Positions 28,101 through 35,643 of a stretch of DNA of 64,000 bases are shown piece after piece. The position numbers were made by a program, and so were the translations under genes. Location: contig VXSG01000093.1 in assembly GCA_009838075.1 (NCBI GenBank), positions 34,233 through 98,232 of the forward strand. The letters are read 5' to 3'. Position 1 is the stretch's first letter. The number at the start of each line of letters is the position of its first letter. Under the pieces are notes generated by a model. It made no database searches, was not told where the DNA came from, and saw only the letters and a program-made list of their open reading frames with translations. This stretch comes from Boseongicola sp. SB0665_bin_10. GTDB lineage: Bacteria > Pseudomonadota > Alphaproteobacteria > Rhodobacterales > Rhodobacteraceae.

Positions 28101-29250
28101 CGAAGGTGCGCCGTTGCATCATCAGCACGACCTTCAGCAGCGCGCAATGGAACGCGGCCGCTTCCATGTGCCCGACGTTGCTCTTGACGCTGGACACGCG
28201 AAGCGGCACCTCGCGCCCAAACCCTCCAAACGCCTCCGAAATGGCATTGCCCTCGATCCGGTCTCCCACCACGGTGCCCGTCGCGTGGGCTTCGACGTAG
28301 TCGAATTCCTGGGCGGTCCGCCCGGCACGGGCGGCTGCGGTGCGCATCAGTTCCACCTGTGCGTGACGGGTCGGCGCGATGATGTTGCGGCCCGGTGCGA
28401 GGCCGACGGCGTCGTCCGCCGATCCCGCTGCATTGACCGCGCTCGCCTCGATCACGGCATGAATGGGGTCCCCGTCGCGCTCCGCCGCGGCCAAGGGCTT
28501 CAGCGCGAAGATGAAGGCGCCCTCGGAACGCATGTAGCCGTTGGCACGGGCGTCGAAGGAGTGGCACTTGCCGTCCGGACTGATGACCCCCATGAGGTTG
28601 AAGCTGCTGCTCAACCTGGCGCTGGCCAAGTAGGTCACGGCCCCGACCAGCGCCTGGTCGCAGTCGCCGCACTGGAGCGCGTTCATCGCCGAATGCAGGG
28701 CGCTCAGCCCGGCGGAACAGGCCGTGCAGTAGGAAATCGAGGACCCCATGAGGTTGAAGTGGTACGAGATCCGGTTGGCCAGCATGGCCACACTGATGCC
28801 GGTGACGGAGTACTCGTTGATGCCATGCAGGTGCCGCCAGCTGGACACGGCCGGCACCTGTGCCCCGACAAAGACGCCGGTGGAACTGTTGCGCAGCGCA
28901 TGGAAGTCCCAGCCGGCATGCTCGACGGTCTCCCACGCACAGTTGAGCAGCATCCTGACCTGCGGTTCCGTCTTCATCATCTCGTTGTGGGACATCCCGA
29001 AGAGAGCGCGGTCGAAGAGCAGCTCGTCGCTGTCCCGGACCAGTCCTTCCCAAGGACTTGCAAGGCGCCCCGGGCCTGAAAACTCCCCGATGGGCGGGTG
29101 GCCTCTCCCGTAGCGATCCCTTATCGGCTCCCGGACAATCTCACGCTCGACGAGCAGGTGCCAGAAGTCCGAGTCGGAGCGTATGCCACCGGGCATGCGG
29201 TGACCGTATCCAACGATGGCGACGTCGCCTTCCGTCTTCCGCGACGTCAT
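22195..29250 (-). CDS. swfA: Single-module fully reducing type I PKS/FAS (SwfA-like): KS-AT-DH-ER-KR-ACP
   Basis: The 2351 residues make a complete reducing module. KS has Cys178 in CTACSAGLS, His322 in EAHATGT and His361 in SNVGHMEA. AT has Ser630 in GHSSGE. DH has His943 in ADHVVHHAAIMP and Asp1120 in LIDGAFQAF. A structural pseudo-KR stretch lies at about 1190-1480. ER has the NADPH loop GGVGQAA near 1764. KR has VTGGLGGFG near 1962 and Tyr2107 in NYGAASAY. ACP has Ser2255 in GFNSISVAEL for the phosphopantetheine arm. There is no methyltransferase or thioesterase, so the chain should be unbranched by this enzyme and released by the SwfB-like reductase. The DH Gly of HxxxGxxxxP is His here. 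The ATG at 29250 follows GGAAGACGGC. No phosphopantetheinyl transferase gene is in the window. Iterative use, giving a saturated acyl chain, is inferred from the single full module. Confidence 0.88.
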   Translation of the reverse strand: MTSRKTEGDVAIVGYGHRMPGGIRSDSDFWHLLVEREIVREPIRDRYGRGHPPIGEFSGPGRLASPWEGLVRDSDELLFDRALFGMSHNEMMKTEPQVRMLLNCAWETVEHAGWDFHALRNSSTGVFVGAQVPAVSSWRHLHGINEYSVTGISVAMLANRISYHFNLMGSSISYCTACSAGLSALHSAMNALQCGDCDQALVGAVTYLASARLSSSFNLMGVISPDGKCHSFDARANGYMRSEGAFIFALKPLAAAERDGDPIHAVIEASAVNAAGSADDAVGLAPGRNIIAPTRHAQVELMRTAAARAGRTAQEFDYVEAHATGTVVGDRIEGNAISEAFGGFGREVPLRVSSVKSNVGHMEAAAFHCALLKVVLMMQRRTFAPTSKNHVVPNPEIDFEGCPMKVQTEVEPFPDHPVVVGINSFGFGGANGHCVVREYRPARPRIWSAALAPEAGYVVPLSARNAKSLAQTAGQLRETLGQRPMDLYTLAGNLSRRRTHFATRAALAVRDLQELKDGLDAVAEERVPIETAEEGEPRLAMVFSGQGTQWSGCGRALYDADPVFRRVIDVIEAHWREHSDVSLREACFSAPQSALDECELAQPAIFMLQCALVELFKTWGVYPDCVVGHSSGEVAAAYACGALSLEDATRLVFHRATLQQRTAGSGRMLAIGLDRGGVEELLEDLDIPFRLDAGQSAQIEIACENAPANTVICGIEIALQPVVEELNLRNLQHRLVPGNIAFHSRAMDAIREDVAEALSFLDERTFDSDVPFISSVTGNHTERFDSAYWWSNIRQPVRFAAAMDAIKRDHRPHAVLELAPHCALQPVIAQCLADGVSVPTSVATFMRDTDTRISFLESLGALFRAGVTLDFASRYPRPEPVPHLLPGHPRDEEKKADMLADDEFHNRGAEYAHGPLVGHRIPCDHLLFEARFSDRAFPWAADHVVHHAAIMPATGYIELVLEALGGVPVHFDVIEFLQPCPVPRTPVRLQTALHPVANSPDEFTFVISTRPYGEDARSESHCRGKVRVLSEPPAPDTPGTLGDVDRSGFAPVEHPSGDELYERFEAVLGDTYSYGPHCRNIRQIQRHEATQAYLVDLEVDQRLWAEGREEGYVFYPPLIDGAFQAFLYSLLLTSDHLCIPRRIEHMTFLGAASGARLTCLLRDPPDRALDIDDKGQFNPPEGERLSGSISFYDGSTGALVAHVQKYIHFDSNLKRGDLPHSRHRIVWQPKFLTDEPACTVGSPDDDIDPVALIAALEEPVDGTGRAIRVLELAGCRTPEQTMLGQCVGHLSNAGRHSEYWLVSHDEEAARKNYEAFRAADAALRFDCIDPTGGRAAGLDEGLLRPGAAELLLLHRDAAASDPADWEFWRRLVVAGGLALVSHPGDEVLEPGAGWTVVRAATRSTLLQSSQSWSEHLALAAVPAPRWVVGEPRSLARDWLSLLDDPEVHEIALQSIVSGDVGGIDEWPRVAELQAVDFFCGLDPDDPTGEGAVSAFVALVRALALHRTGHARSRCRVTVVTRKAAFDVQDPRGSGLWGAVRGMAVEVGEDAAFDFRLVDLGDDSDLDALASLARCDLREREIAVRQGRLWVPRTQSVRDHAPCVPAGDAATYRLCLDNPGQIGGLQMKTYDPAPLGPGMVEIDVKAAALNFRDVMVTLGLLPSAAYERSALGLEVGMEASGVVRQVGDGAGNFQVGDEVIFTQGGCIANRAVVNGHLVFSKPASLDLEQAASLLSVYLTAYYALVHLARLSEGQAVLIHSAMGGVGQAAIALARRAGATIYATAGSDAKRDRLLELGASAAFDSHSEDWYDQLMEATRGEGVDVVLNSLAGRQLAQCLEALRPGGWHCEIGKVDIYSDSPLGLYVFRKNLRFAAIDVDRLMVDDPWLLRRLSQTCLDLLGQGELPPLPITVYDYEDYAKALRLMTGGKHQGKLVLRAPPACVHPPFPIVDRRPLLDPDATYLVTGGLGGFGLCLLPYLVSIGARHLTLMDRDPERRRDADWLRSSTALQHMDQECEIEIVAGDVAVEADVERCVANLRRPLKGVFHLAGVLDDRLLGTMSRESVETVFAPKAAGALNLHRATAGHPLDHFVMASSTASTFGNPGQINYGAASAYIDGLAACRRRQGLPALSCNVSAVAEVGMASRNHHVLRMLRMAGMPPVSIHFAITNLDYALRRLSDSDHLVTAVFKRVPLTVDSADYMRIGRLMSNHDAFQGHSDDRLTLEAVMTQIAEKVAELCGHEEGDVDEPLASFGFNSISVAELVAFIQNRFNFQVSALELMTTATCRSLARSIVYRAEESEETEGETGAASGTDAPLSGRRLGRRRPSEFAGVLEDHFPSAPGAGQDATTAES

Positions 29251-29897
29251 GCCGTCTTCCGGAATCTCGGCACGGTGACATCGGCCGCGCACCGCCCGGC
29301 GGGCTCACGGCTCGAAGTGCAGGCATGCGGTTGCAGACGCCAGCGTTGCGTCATCGATCGTCTCCCCAACCCGTATTGCGGCCGCGACACGACGGACGCA
29401 CCCCCGATCCCGGAAGCACCGGCGAATCGGCATTGCGCTCCGGCGAAAAGGCGGCTCGCCGCAAGGTGCGCGTGCCAATCGAGCCAGACATTAGCCGACG
29501 CCCTGTGTCTTGTCATGTTCTTTCGGGCAGGTTCCGCAGTCTTTCGGAGGTCCTTCGTCCAGGCCCGGCCCGCTTGCGCCCTTTCGGCCTTCAACCGGGT
29601 TTCCCTGGAACGTCCCACATCTGCAGTCCTTCGGCGCGGCATTCCAAGCCACGGGAAGCGGTCCGATTTCTCCAGTCGCGAATGGTGGTCTCCTCTTGTG
29701 CGCCTGGAATGAGGAGCGACGCGGCGGGTCGAAGGTCCTGCGGCGCGCATGGTGCGCCATCCAGCGCGACCGTCCGTCTTGCCACAGCCCGTGACGTCCA
29801 GACAAGTGCTTGGGCACACACGGCCCGCGTTGCCTTGCACCGCTGGGTTCAGTGAGGCTGACAGGAGGAGAATGGCACACCGGGACAGACAGGAACG
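29251..29897. other. Gap upstream of swfA, nothing recognised
   Basis: About 650 bases lie upstream of the PKS and must contain its promoter, but I cannot assign hexamers with confidence. The frames are short and shadow-like. The gap ends at the IS110 remnant. Confidence 0.4.
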
Positions 29898-30320
29898 ATG
29901 ACCAGGATCGACGTCGGGAAGACGGAACTGCAAGTTCATGTCCTGCCGCTCGACGAGACGAGCAGGGTCCGAAGCGATTCGGACGGCATCGAATGGCCCT
30001 GCACCGGGAATCGCGGGCTTGGGACGTAGCCGGACATCATGGAGCCGACCGGGCGCTGCCGCCGGCCGGCACGCATCCGGCTGTCCGCGGCCGGTCTGCC
30101 GGTGACCCGGGCCAATCCGGACCGTGCCCGCCAGATCGCATGGGCGGCCGGCCGGCGAGCGATGGCCGATCCCGCGGATGCGAAGCTTCTGGCAGAGCCG
30201 GGCCAGGTGAAGATGCCAAAGATCGTCGTGCCTGCATCACCAGGTTGGACGACGCTGGAGGATCGGGTGATTGCGATGGGACGTCGCCAACTGATGCGGC
30301 GCAGGATCGCCCATCCGTAG
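29898..30320 (+). pseudogene. IS110-family transposase remnant
   Basis: Reading one frame from the ATG at 29898 gives RIDVGKTELQVHVLP (compare the IS110 start GIDVSKxxLDVHV), then an in-frame TAG at 30027. The same frame continues DIMEPTGRCRRPA, LPVTRANPDRARQIAWAAGR, DPADAKLLAE and LEDRVIAMGRRQLMRRRIA. These are the order and wording of the N-terminal DEDD domain of IS110 transposases (MEATGRY, NPxxxRxFAxAxG, TDxxDAxxLA). The C-terminal half is missing, the segment before MEPTGR is shortened, and some acidic residues are changed. It is a dead fragment of about 140 codons out of a usual 340 or so. Confidence 0.8.
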
Positions 30321-30373
30321 ACGGCAGCTGCCAGCAAGACACGAACGGCCCTGATGCGCACGGCGGGCCGAGA

Positions 30374-33300
30374 CTAGTCGTAACGGCCCGCTGCGATCAT
30401 CACCAGCGCCGGCAGCAGGAAAAGGACCGACAGGGTGGAGAAAGCAAGGCCACCCAACATGCTGACGACGAAAGGCACGAAGGCGATCAGCTCGTCGCCG
30501 CGCTCATAGAGCAGGGGCGAGAGGCCAAGCAGCGTGGTGAGGGTGGTCAGGAACACCGGCCGGAATCGTTGTCGAGTCGCGGCGGCTGCTGCAGCGATGG
30601 CGGGTATCATCACGTTGTCCCGCCGGATCCTGTTGTAGCGGTCTATCAGCACGAGCGTGTCGTTCACGACCACACCGCTGACGGCAATGATGCCGAAGAT
30701 CGACATGGTGGTCAGGTCCCAGCCGAGAACCCAGTGACTTATGATCGCCCCGGCGAACGCGATCGGGATGCCAACGGTCGCGATGACCGGCTTCCAGTAG
30801 CTGCGCAGGAACGACGCAATGAGGGCGAAGATCGCGATCAACACGATGGGGACGAGAACCGCCAGCGTCTCGAGCATGTCGCCCTCGTCGCGCGCACCGG
30901 CTTCAACTTCGACGGCGAGACCGGGATACTTCGTCAGAAGGTCGGGAATGACCTGTTCATGGACCTGCCGTCGCGCCTGAATCGGCGTGACAACGGCAGC
31001 GTCCGCCCGCCCGCCGACGCGCGCGGCACGCCTTCCGTCGATCCGCGTCAGCGTCGTCGGCTCGCGCCTCTCGGTAATGATCGCCGCCAGCGACAGCGGG
31101 ATTTCGCCGCCGCCCGGCCGCTGGATCCGTTCGCGGGCCAGATCGCCCAAGTTGCGCCGCTGCTCGGCGGGGTACCTGACCACTACTTTGACTTCCTCGC
31201 GGCCACGCTGGATGCGCTGGACATCCGCGCCGTGGAAGCTGGAGCGCAGCTGTCTCCCGACCAGCGCCGGCGTCAGGCCCGCGGCCTCCCCTGCCGGCGT
31301 CAGCTCGAACTCGAGGTGACGCTTGCCTGGCGCCAGGTCGTCATGGATCCCGTAGATGCCCGGCACGGTCGCCATCCCTGCCCTCAGTTCCGCGGTCGCC
31401 CTTCTCAACGTTTCCATGTCGTCGTGCTTGAGCGAATAGGAAATGCTCGGCCTGGGGGCAATGCGCCCGGAACGGAATTCGACTTTCTCCAGGTTCGTCA
31501 CGGGACCGACGGCCTCACGCCAAGCCCGCTCGACTTCGGGAGGGCTTGCGCTGCGGACAGCCTGGTCGCTGAGGTGCAGACGCACGGAGGCGAGGTGGCT
31601 GCTGTTGAGGCGCTCCCTGACCTGCCACCCCGTGTCGACGTTGCCGACGATGATGCTCACCGCGTCGACAGTGGTCCCGTCGCGCCGGTCGTTGACGGCG
31701 TGCGCTGCCTCGACGAAGCGATCGGCGGCGGCCACCGTCTCCTCGAACGGCGTGCCCACCGGCATGTAGATGTCTGCCTGCACATTGTCGGTGCTGCTCA
31801 GGTTCTCGTCGAAGAGGACAATTCGAACTGCATTGGAACCAAGGAGCAGGACGGCAAAGGCCAGGATGAGGAGGGCGCCGACGATCGAAAGCCAGACGTT
31901 GCGCAAGGACCAAGCGGCTGCCGGGGCGACAACCAGGTCGCGTACCTCGTCGAGCCAGGCGCCGACTCGGCCCTGCACGTCGCTCAGCGGAGAGAGGCTC
32001 CACCGACTCTCGTGCGCGAGATGCGCCGGGAGAATGAAGAACGCTGCCACGAGGGAAACGAGCAGCACGAAGATCGCGACATAGGGGAAAACGTTCACGA
32101 TCTGGAACGCAGGCGAGGTGATGAAGAGAAATGGCAGGAAGGCCAGAATCGTGGTTGCGGCGCTGATCGTGAGCGGGCCCACCATGGCCCGCGCACCCGA
32201 AATTGCCGCGTCGAGCGCATTCGTGCCCTTTTCGCGTTCCGACGCAATGCTCTCTCCAACGACAACGGAATCGTCGACGACGATGCCCACCAAAAGGAAG
32301 AAACCGAAAATCGTTCCCAGATTGAGCGTGAGATCCGCAGCTTCGAAGAAGAGCAGCGATCCAACAAAGGACAAGGGGATGCCGACGGTCATCCAGAACG
32401 CGATTCGGAGATCGAAAACGAGAACGAGGCAGAGGAACACCAGGATCGTTCCGATCATTCCGCTCTTCACGATCTCCTGCAAGCGGTCAAGAATCGGGCT
32501 GGCATTGTCGTTCCAGATCGCGACGCGGACGCCCTCGGGCGCCTCGTGGCTCGCAAGCAAGTTCCTGATGTCTTCAGCCATGTCGACAACAGACTGCCGC
32601 TCGTTCGCATCGATGCGCACGAGCACCGCCGGATGGCCGTTGACTTCCGTGAGGATGTCCTCGTCGACAAACCCGTCGCGAATCGTGGCGATGTCGCCGA
32701 GCGTCACGATTGTGCCGTCGACCCTGGTGATGAGCGGAATGTCCTCGAAGTCCTGGCCGACGCTCCTCTTGGCGACGGTTTGCAGGACCACGCCGCCGGT
32801 GTCCGTCCGCAGCTCGCCCATGGTCAGGTTGAGGGATGCCTGCCTGACAGATCTGGACACCTGGCCGATGGAGAGGCCGTGACGACGCAGCTCTTCTTCG
32901 CTCAGCTCAATCGTGATCTCGCGGTCGCGGGTGCCTTTCAGGAAGACCTGCGAGACGGCCGGCAGCTCCGACACCCTGTCACGCAGGTCTTCCGCCGCGA
33001 GACGCAGTTCGTCCTCGGACCGGCTGGACGACATCACCGCCAGCGTCATGACTTCGTGAGTGACCTTGAGAAGCTGGACGTCCGGTTGCTCCGCCCTTGC
33101 CGGCGGAAAATTCTCGATGCCGTCTATGGCGCTCTGCATGTCGTTCACGACAGCGTCGGAATCCGCAAAGGTCGCCATCTCCACCGTGACGTTGCCGATG
33201 CCTTGGCTTGCTGTCGAAACCACGCGCTCGACGCCTGGCAGCCCGAAGACGGCCTCTTCGATGCGGCGGTTGACGTCCTCCTCGATCTCCTTGGTCGAGG

Positions 33301-33523
33301 CACCAGGATACAGCACCGAGACAAAGGCACGCCGCGCTTCAAAATCCGGGTAGTACTGCACGGTGAGCTGAAGACCGGAAAGCACGCCGCCCACGATCAG
33401 GAAAATCATCAACAGGTAGGCGGCAACGGGATTGCCGGCGAAGTAGGCGATCGGCCCCGACCCGAGGCCAATTGGGCCAGGCTGTGCCGTGGGCCCGGCG
33501 TCGGTGCTGTTGGAGTCGGTCAT
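30374..33523 (-). CDS. RND-family efflux permease (AcrB-like)
   Basis: The 1049-residue inner-membrane pump has twelve predicted helices and two large periplasmic loops. The TM4 proton-relay motif GIVVDDSVVVGE (about 412-423) is present, with GVVVNDTLVLID as its TM10 counterpart. An FLPFLFITSPAFQIVNVFPYV-type helix and the EIEEDVNRRIEEAV porter segment also fit. Family members drive proton-coupled export of hydrophobic or amphipathic molecules. It overlaps functionally with the adaptor gene 18 bp upstream. The ATG at 33523 was chosen over the TTG two codons earlier. No outer-membrane factor gene is present, so a TolC encoded elsewhere would be required. Substrate unknown. Confidence 0.9.
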   Translation of the reverse strand: MTDSNSTDAGPTAQPGPIGLGSGPIAYFAGNPVAAYLLMIFLIVGGVLSGLQLTVQYYPDFEARRAFVSVLYPGASTKEIEEDVNRRIEEAVFGLPGVERVVSTASQGIGNVTVEMATFADSDAVVNDMQSAIDGIENFPPARAEQPDVQLLKVTHEVMTLAVMSSSRSEDELRLAAEDLRDRVSELPAVSQVFLKGTRDREITIELSEEELRRHGLSIGQVSRSVRQASLNLTMGELRTDTGGVVLQTVAKRSVGQDFEDIPLITRVDGTIVTLGDIATIRDGFVDEDILTEVNGHPAVLVRIDANERQSVVDMAEDIRNLLASHEAPEGVRVAIWNDNASPILDRLQEIVKSGMIGTILVFLCLVLVFDLRIAFWMTVGIPLSFVGSLLFFEAADLTLNLGTIFGFFLLVGIVVDDSVVVGESIASEREKGTNALDAAISGARAMVGPLTISAATTILAFLPFLFITSPAFQIVNVFPYVAIFVLLVSLVAAFFILPAHLAHESRWSLSPLSDVQGRVGAWLDEVRDLVVAPAAAWSLRNVWLSIVGALLILAFAVLLLGSNAVRIVLFDENLSSTDNVQADIYMPVGTPFEETVAAADRFVEAAHAVNDRRDGTTVDAVSIIVGNVDTGWQVRERLNSSHLASVRLHLSDQAVRSASPPEVERAWREAVGPVTNLEKVEFRSGRIAPRPSISYSLKHDDMETLRRATAELRAGMATVPGIYGIHDDLAPGKRHLEFELTPAGEAAGLTPALVGRQLRSSFHGADVQRIQRGREEVKVVVRYPAEQRRNLGDLARERIQRPGGGEIPLSLAAIITERREPTTLTRIDGRRAARVGGRADAAVVTPIQARRQVHEQVIPDLLTKYPGLAVEVEAGARDEGDMLETLAVLVPIVLIAIFALIASFLRSYWKPVIATVGIPIAFAGAIISHWVLGWDLTTMSIFGIIAVSGVVVNDTLVLIDRYNRIRRDNVMIPAIAAAAAATRQRFRPVFLTTLTTLLGLSPLLYERGDELIAFVPFVVSMLGGLAFSTLSVLFLLPALVMIAAGRYD

Positions 33524-33541
33524 GCTCAAGGCCCGGCTCCG

Positions 33542-34729
33542 CTACTCAGATGCCGGCGCGTCGCTGACCTCGACGGCCAATCCTTCTCGCGCACCCCGAA
33601 AGGACCCGACGACAATGCCTGCGCCGACGTCGAACGCCTCCACCAACACGCCGCCATCGACATGTCCCAGCACCTGCGGCGCGACGGCTTGCAACGTGCC
33701 GCCATCATCGACGACCCAAACGCTGCCCCTGTCCTGCATGGCCGATTCCGGCAGGACGAGCACGTTGTCGTGCACGGGCCCCGCGATCGAGACTTCCACG
33801 AAGGAGCCGGGGCGCGGAAGAGTCTCCACAGGATGACTTTCCGCAAATTTCAGGAAGAGCGCAGCGAGCCGCGACTTGGGACCGATGATCGCCGACGTGC
33901 GCTCCACCACGGCGTGGAACGTACCCGACTCGGCCCGAATCGTGGCCGAGCGACCGATTGCCGGCGCGAGATAGGCCAGGCTTTCCTGCTCGACGGGCGC
34001 TCTGACCTGGACTGCGTCGGTCCGGTAGACGGACCCCAATGACGTGGCGCGGCCGACCAGCTCGGCGGGGCCGACCAGCTGACCGACATCGATATCCGCC
34101 GCCGTGACCCGGACGTCGAATGGAAGGGAAATCTCGGTTCGGTCGAGCCGGAGCCGAGCTCGCTTCATTTCGGCTCGGGCCTTCATGAGCTCCGCTTCCG
34201 ATTGGGCGATTTGCGGCACGCGGCGAACCCACGCTGGAATGTCGGCTCCGGGGTTCTCGCGCGCGAACGAATCCAGGCTTTCCTCTGCCCTGGCCCTTTC
34301 GACCAGAACCCGGGCGTCTGCCCTTGCAACCTCGGCCGTGGCGGCTTCGAGATCAAGCTCGTACTCGACCGGATCGAGCCTGATGAAGGTTTCGTTCGCT
34401 GCGATCGACCCGCCGTTCCGGAAACTCGGCGAGACCCAGACCACGCGACCGCCGACTTCGGACATGACTTTCACTGTCCCGCGCAGCGTAACCGCACCTG
34501 TCAGGTCGACCCTCAACGCCTGTTCGGTCGGGACCGGCTGAACTACTGAAACTGCTGGCTTGGCTTGATCGAGCGTCAGGTCGGAAATGGGGTCGCGCTC
34601 CATACGGTTGGGCGCTTGCGCGAAGTAGAGAACGACTCCGATGACAGCCAATATCAGGATCGCCTGCGCGTAACCCATCCACTTTGGTCGGTCGGATCCA
34701 CTCCGGTGTTCTGCAGTCTCCTGTTCCAT
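33542..34729 (-). CDS. RND periplasmic adaptor subunit (HlyD/AcrA family)
   Basis: The 395-residue membrane-fusion protein has an N-terminal anchor (AQAILILAVIGVVLYFAQ). A lipoyl-like half follows at about 60-105 (LTGAVTLRGTVKVMSEVGGRV, IRLDPVEYE), then an alpha-helical hairpin rich in Ala/Glu/Arg (about 105-180), and a second lipoyl half plus beta-barrel (LDRTEISLPFDVRV, GQLVGPAELVGR). It should join the downstream RND pump to an outer-membrane channel. The ATG at 34729 follows GGAGCGGGTG; the preceding GTG is an alternative. It is the first gene of this two-gene operon. Confidence 0.88.
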   Translation of the reverse strand: MEQETAEHRSGSDRPKWMGYAQAILILAVIGVVLYFAQAPNRMERDPISDLTLDQAKPAVSVVQPVPTEQALRVDLTGAVTLRGTVKVMSEVGGRVVWVSPSFRNGGSIAANETFIRLDPVEYELDLEAATAEVARADARVLVERARAEESLDSFARENPGADIPAWVRRVPQIAQSEAELMKARAEMKRARLRLDRTEISLPFDVRVTAADIDVGQLVGPAELVGRATSLGSVYRTDAVQVRAPVEQESLAYLAPAIGRSATIRAESGTFHAVVERTSAIIGPKSRLAALFLKFAESHPVETLPRPGSFVEVSIAGPVHDNVLVLPESAMQDRGSVWVVDDGGTLQAVAPQVLGHVDGGVLVEAFDVGAGIVVGSFRGAREGLAVEVSDAPASE

Positions 34730-35358
34730 CACCCGCTCCGAATGGCAAAGCCGCCGGACCCTTCCACGAAACTGCAGTCAATGCGCAGACTTCCGCACTC
34801 CAAACCCGTCAATTCGTTGCAATGCACCGCAGGCTCCCGAGACTTGGAAACGTGGATCTTGATTCGCTATCGCGACTATGCCGACGATCATGCATTAGGC
34901 AACAGAAAATTCAGGCATTGAACAAGACTGCTTCGCAGCAGTTGCGGGCGGACGACCATGCTCCCGACGTGTGTCATTGGCGTGGCGGGTGTTCCAGCGT
35001 ACGCGCCTGATGTACGAACCGGCAGTCACGCCGACCTTTTCGCTCGCTGACAGTGCTGTTCCCCGCCCTGTCAGCGGTCCGTGTCCGGATGGTGCCGACG
35101 CGCTCCGCCGAAGGAAGGAGAAATTCCATGAGGACGAAAGGCGACATGACCGTCTGACGCACGGCCACTGGACCGAGGCCAGGCACACCCGTGGCTTCGC
35201 TCGGTCCAGACGGGGCCACGTCAAGCATGCGAGGCCGAACCTGGCGTACCAGCTGCCACAATCTCGCATGGCACGACCCCGCATGGCGCATTCCGCCTCC
35301 GCCCGAGCGCCACAGGCGCGATGCCCCGATTCGCGAGCGACTGAAGTACCATGGGAGA
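34730..35358. other. Gap between efflux operon and Phd/PIN module, nothing recognised
   Basis: About 630 bases lie between divergent operons. I found no gene-like frame. A short ATG-led frame behind GAAGGAGAAATTCC near 35130 ends after a few codons. Confidence 0.45.
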
Positions 35359-35398
35359 TTGACATTTCCGCGTATTAGACTTAGCTAAGCCTTAGTCT
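35359..35398 (+). promoter_or_regulatory. Promoter with palindromic operator for the Phd/PIN module
   Basis: A perfect TTGACA lies at 35359-35364. After 17 bases the -10 position (35382-35387, TAGCTA, weak match) falls inside the palindrome CTTAGCTAAG at 35380-35389. This is flanked by AGACT and AGTCT arms (35377-35381 and 35394-35398). A dyad over the -10 box just before a Phd-type antitoxin gene is the expected layout for autorepression. Confidence 0.55.
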
Positions 35399-35412
35399 GA
35401 TTGGAGGCCATG

Positions 35413-35643
35413 ATGCAGGCGTCGGTTCATGAAGCAAAGACAAATCTCTCCAAGCTACTGGAAAGGATGAACCGCGGTGAACGCGTGATCATCACGCGCC
35501 ATGGCATTCCCGCCGCCGAGCTCGTTCCCGCGCGCGCCGCATCCGTGAAGCTCGGCGGCTTGAAGAACGTCGTCGCGCCTCCGCCAGATGAGTTCCTTGA
35601 GCCCTTGGGCGAAGATGAACTGCGAGCCTGGGAAGGGCGGTGA
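35413..35643 (+). CDS. Type II antitoxin, Phd/YefM (prevent-host-death) family
   Basis: The 76-residue protein has the family N-terminus QASVHEAKTNLSKLLERMNRG and VIITRHGIPAAELVP, which dimerises and binds operator DNA. The C-terminal tail (EFLEPLGEDELRAWEG) would wrap the toxin. Of two adjacent ATGs, the second (35413) has GGAGG at the better 5-base spacing. Its stop overlaps the toxin start (GTGA). Antitoxins of this kind neutralise the partner PIN ribonuclease and repress the operon with it. Confidence 0.88.
   Translation: MQASVHEAKTNLSKLLERMNRGERVIITRHGIPAAELVPARAASVKLGGLKNVVAPPPDEFLEPLGEDELRAWEGR

Noticed and set aside
27022..29079. A plus-strand open frame of 685 codons opposite the PKS ketosynthase and acyltransferase
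   Set aside because: It is a shadow of the PKS coding strand; no family resemblance was seen.
29810..34042. A plus-strand open frame of 1410 codons opposite the RND operon
   Set aside because: It is antisense to two clear genes, is His/Arg/Asp-rich with no domain, and results from the GC-rich codon pattern of the opposite strand.
19443..34729. Search for a radical SAM (swfC-like) gene or phosphopantetheinyl transferase near the PKS
   Set aside because: No CxxxCxxC cluster motif in a plausible gene and no Sfp/AcpS-type motif was found on either strand.
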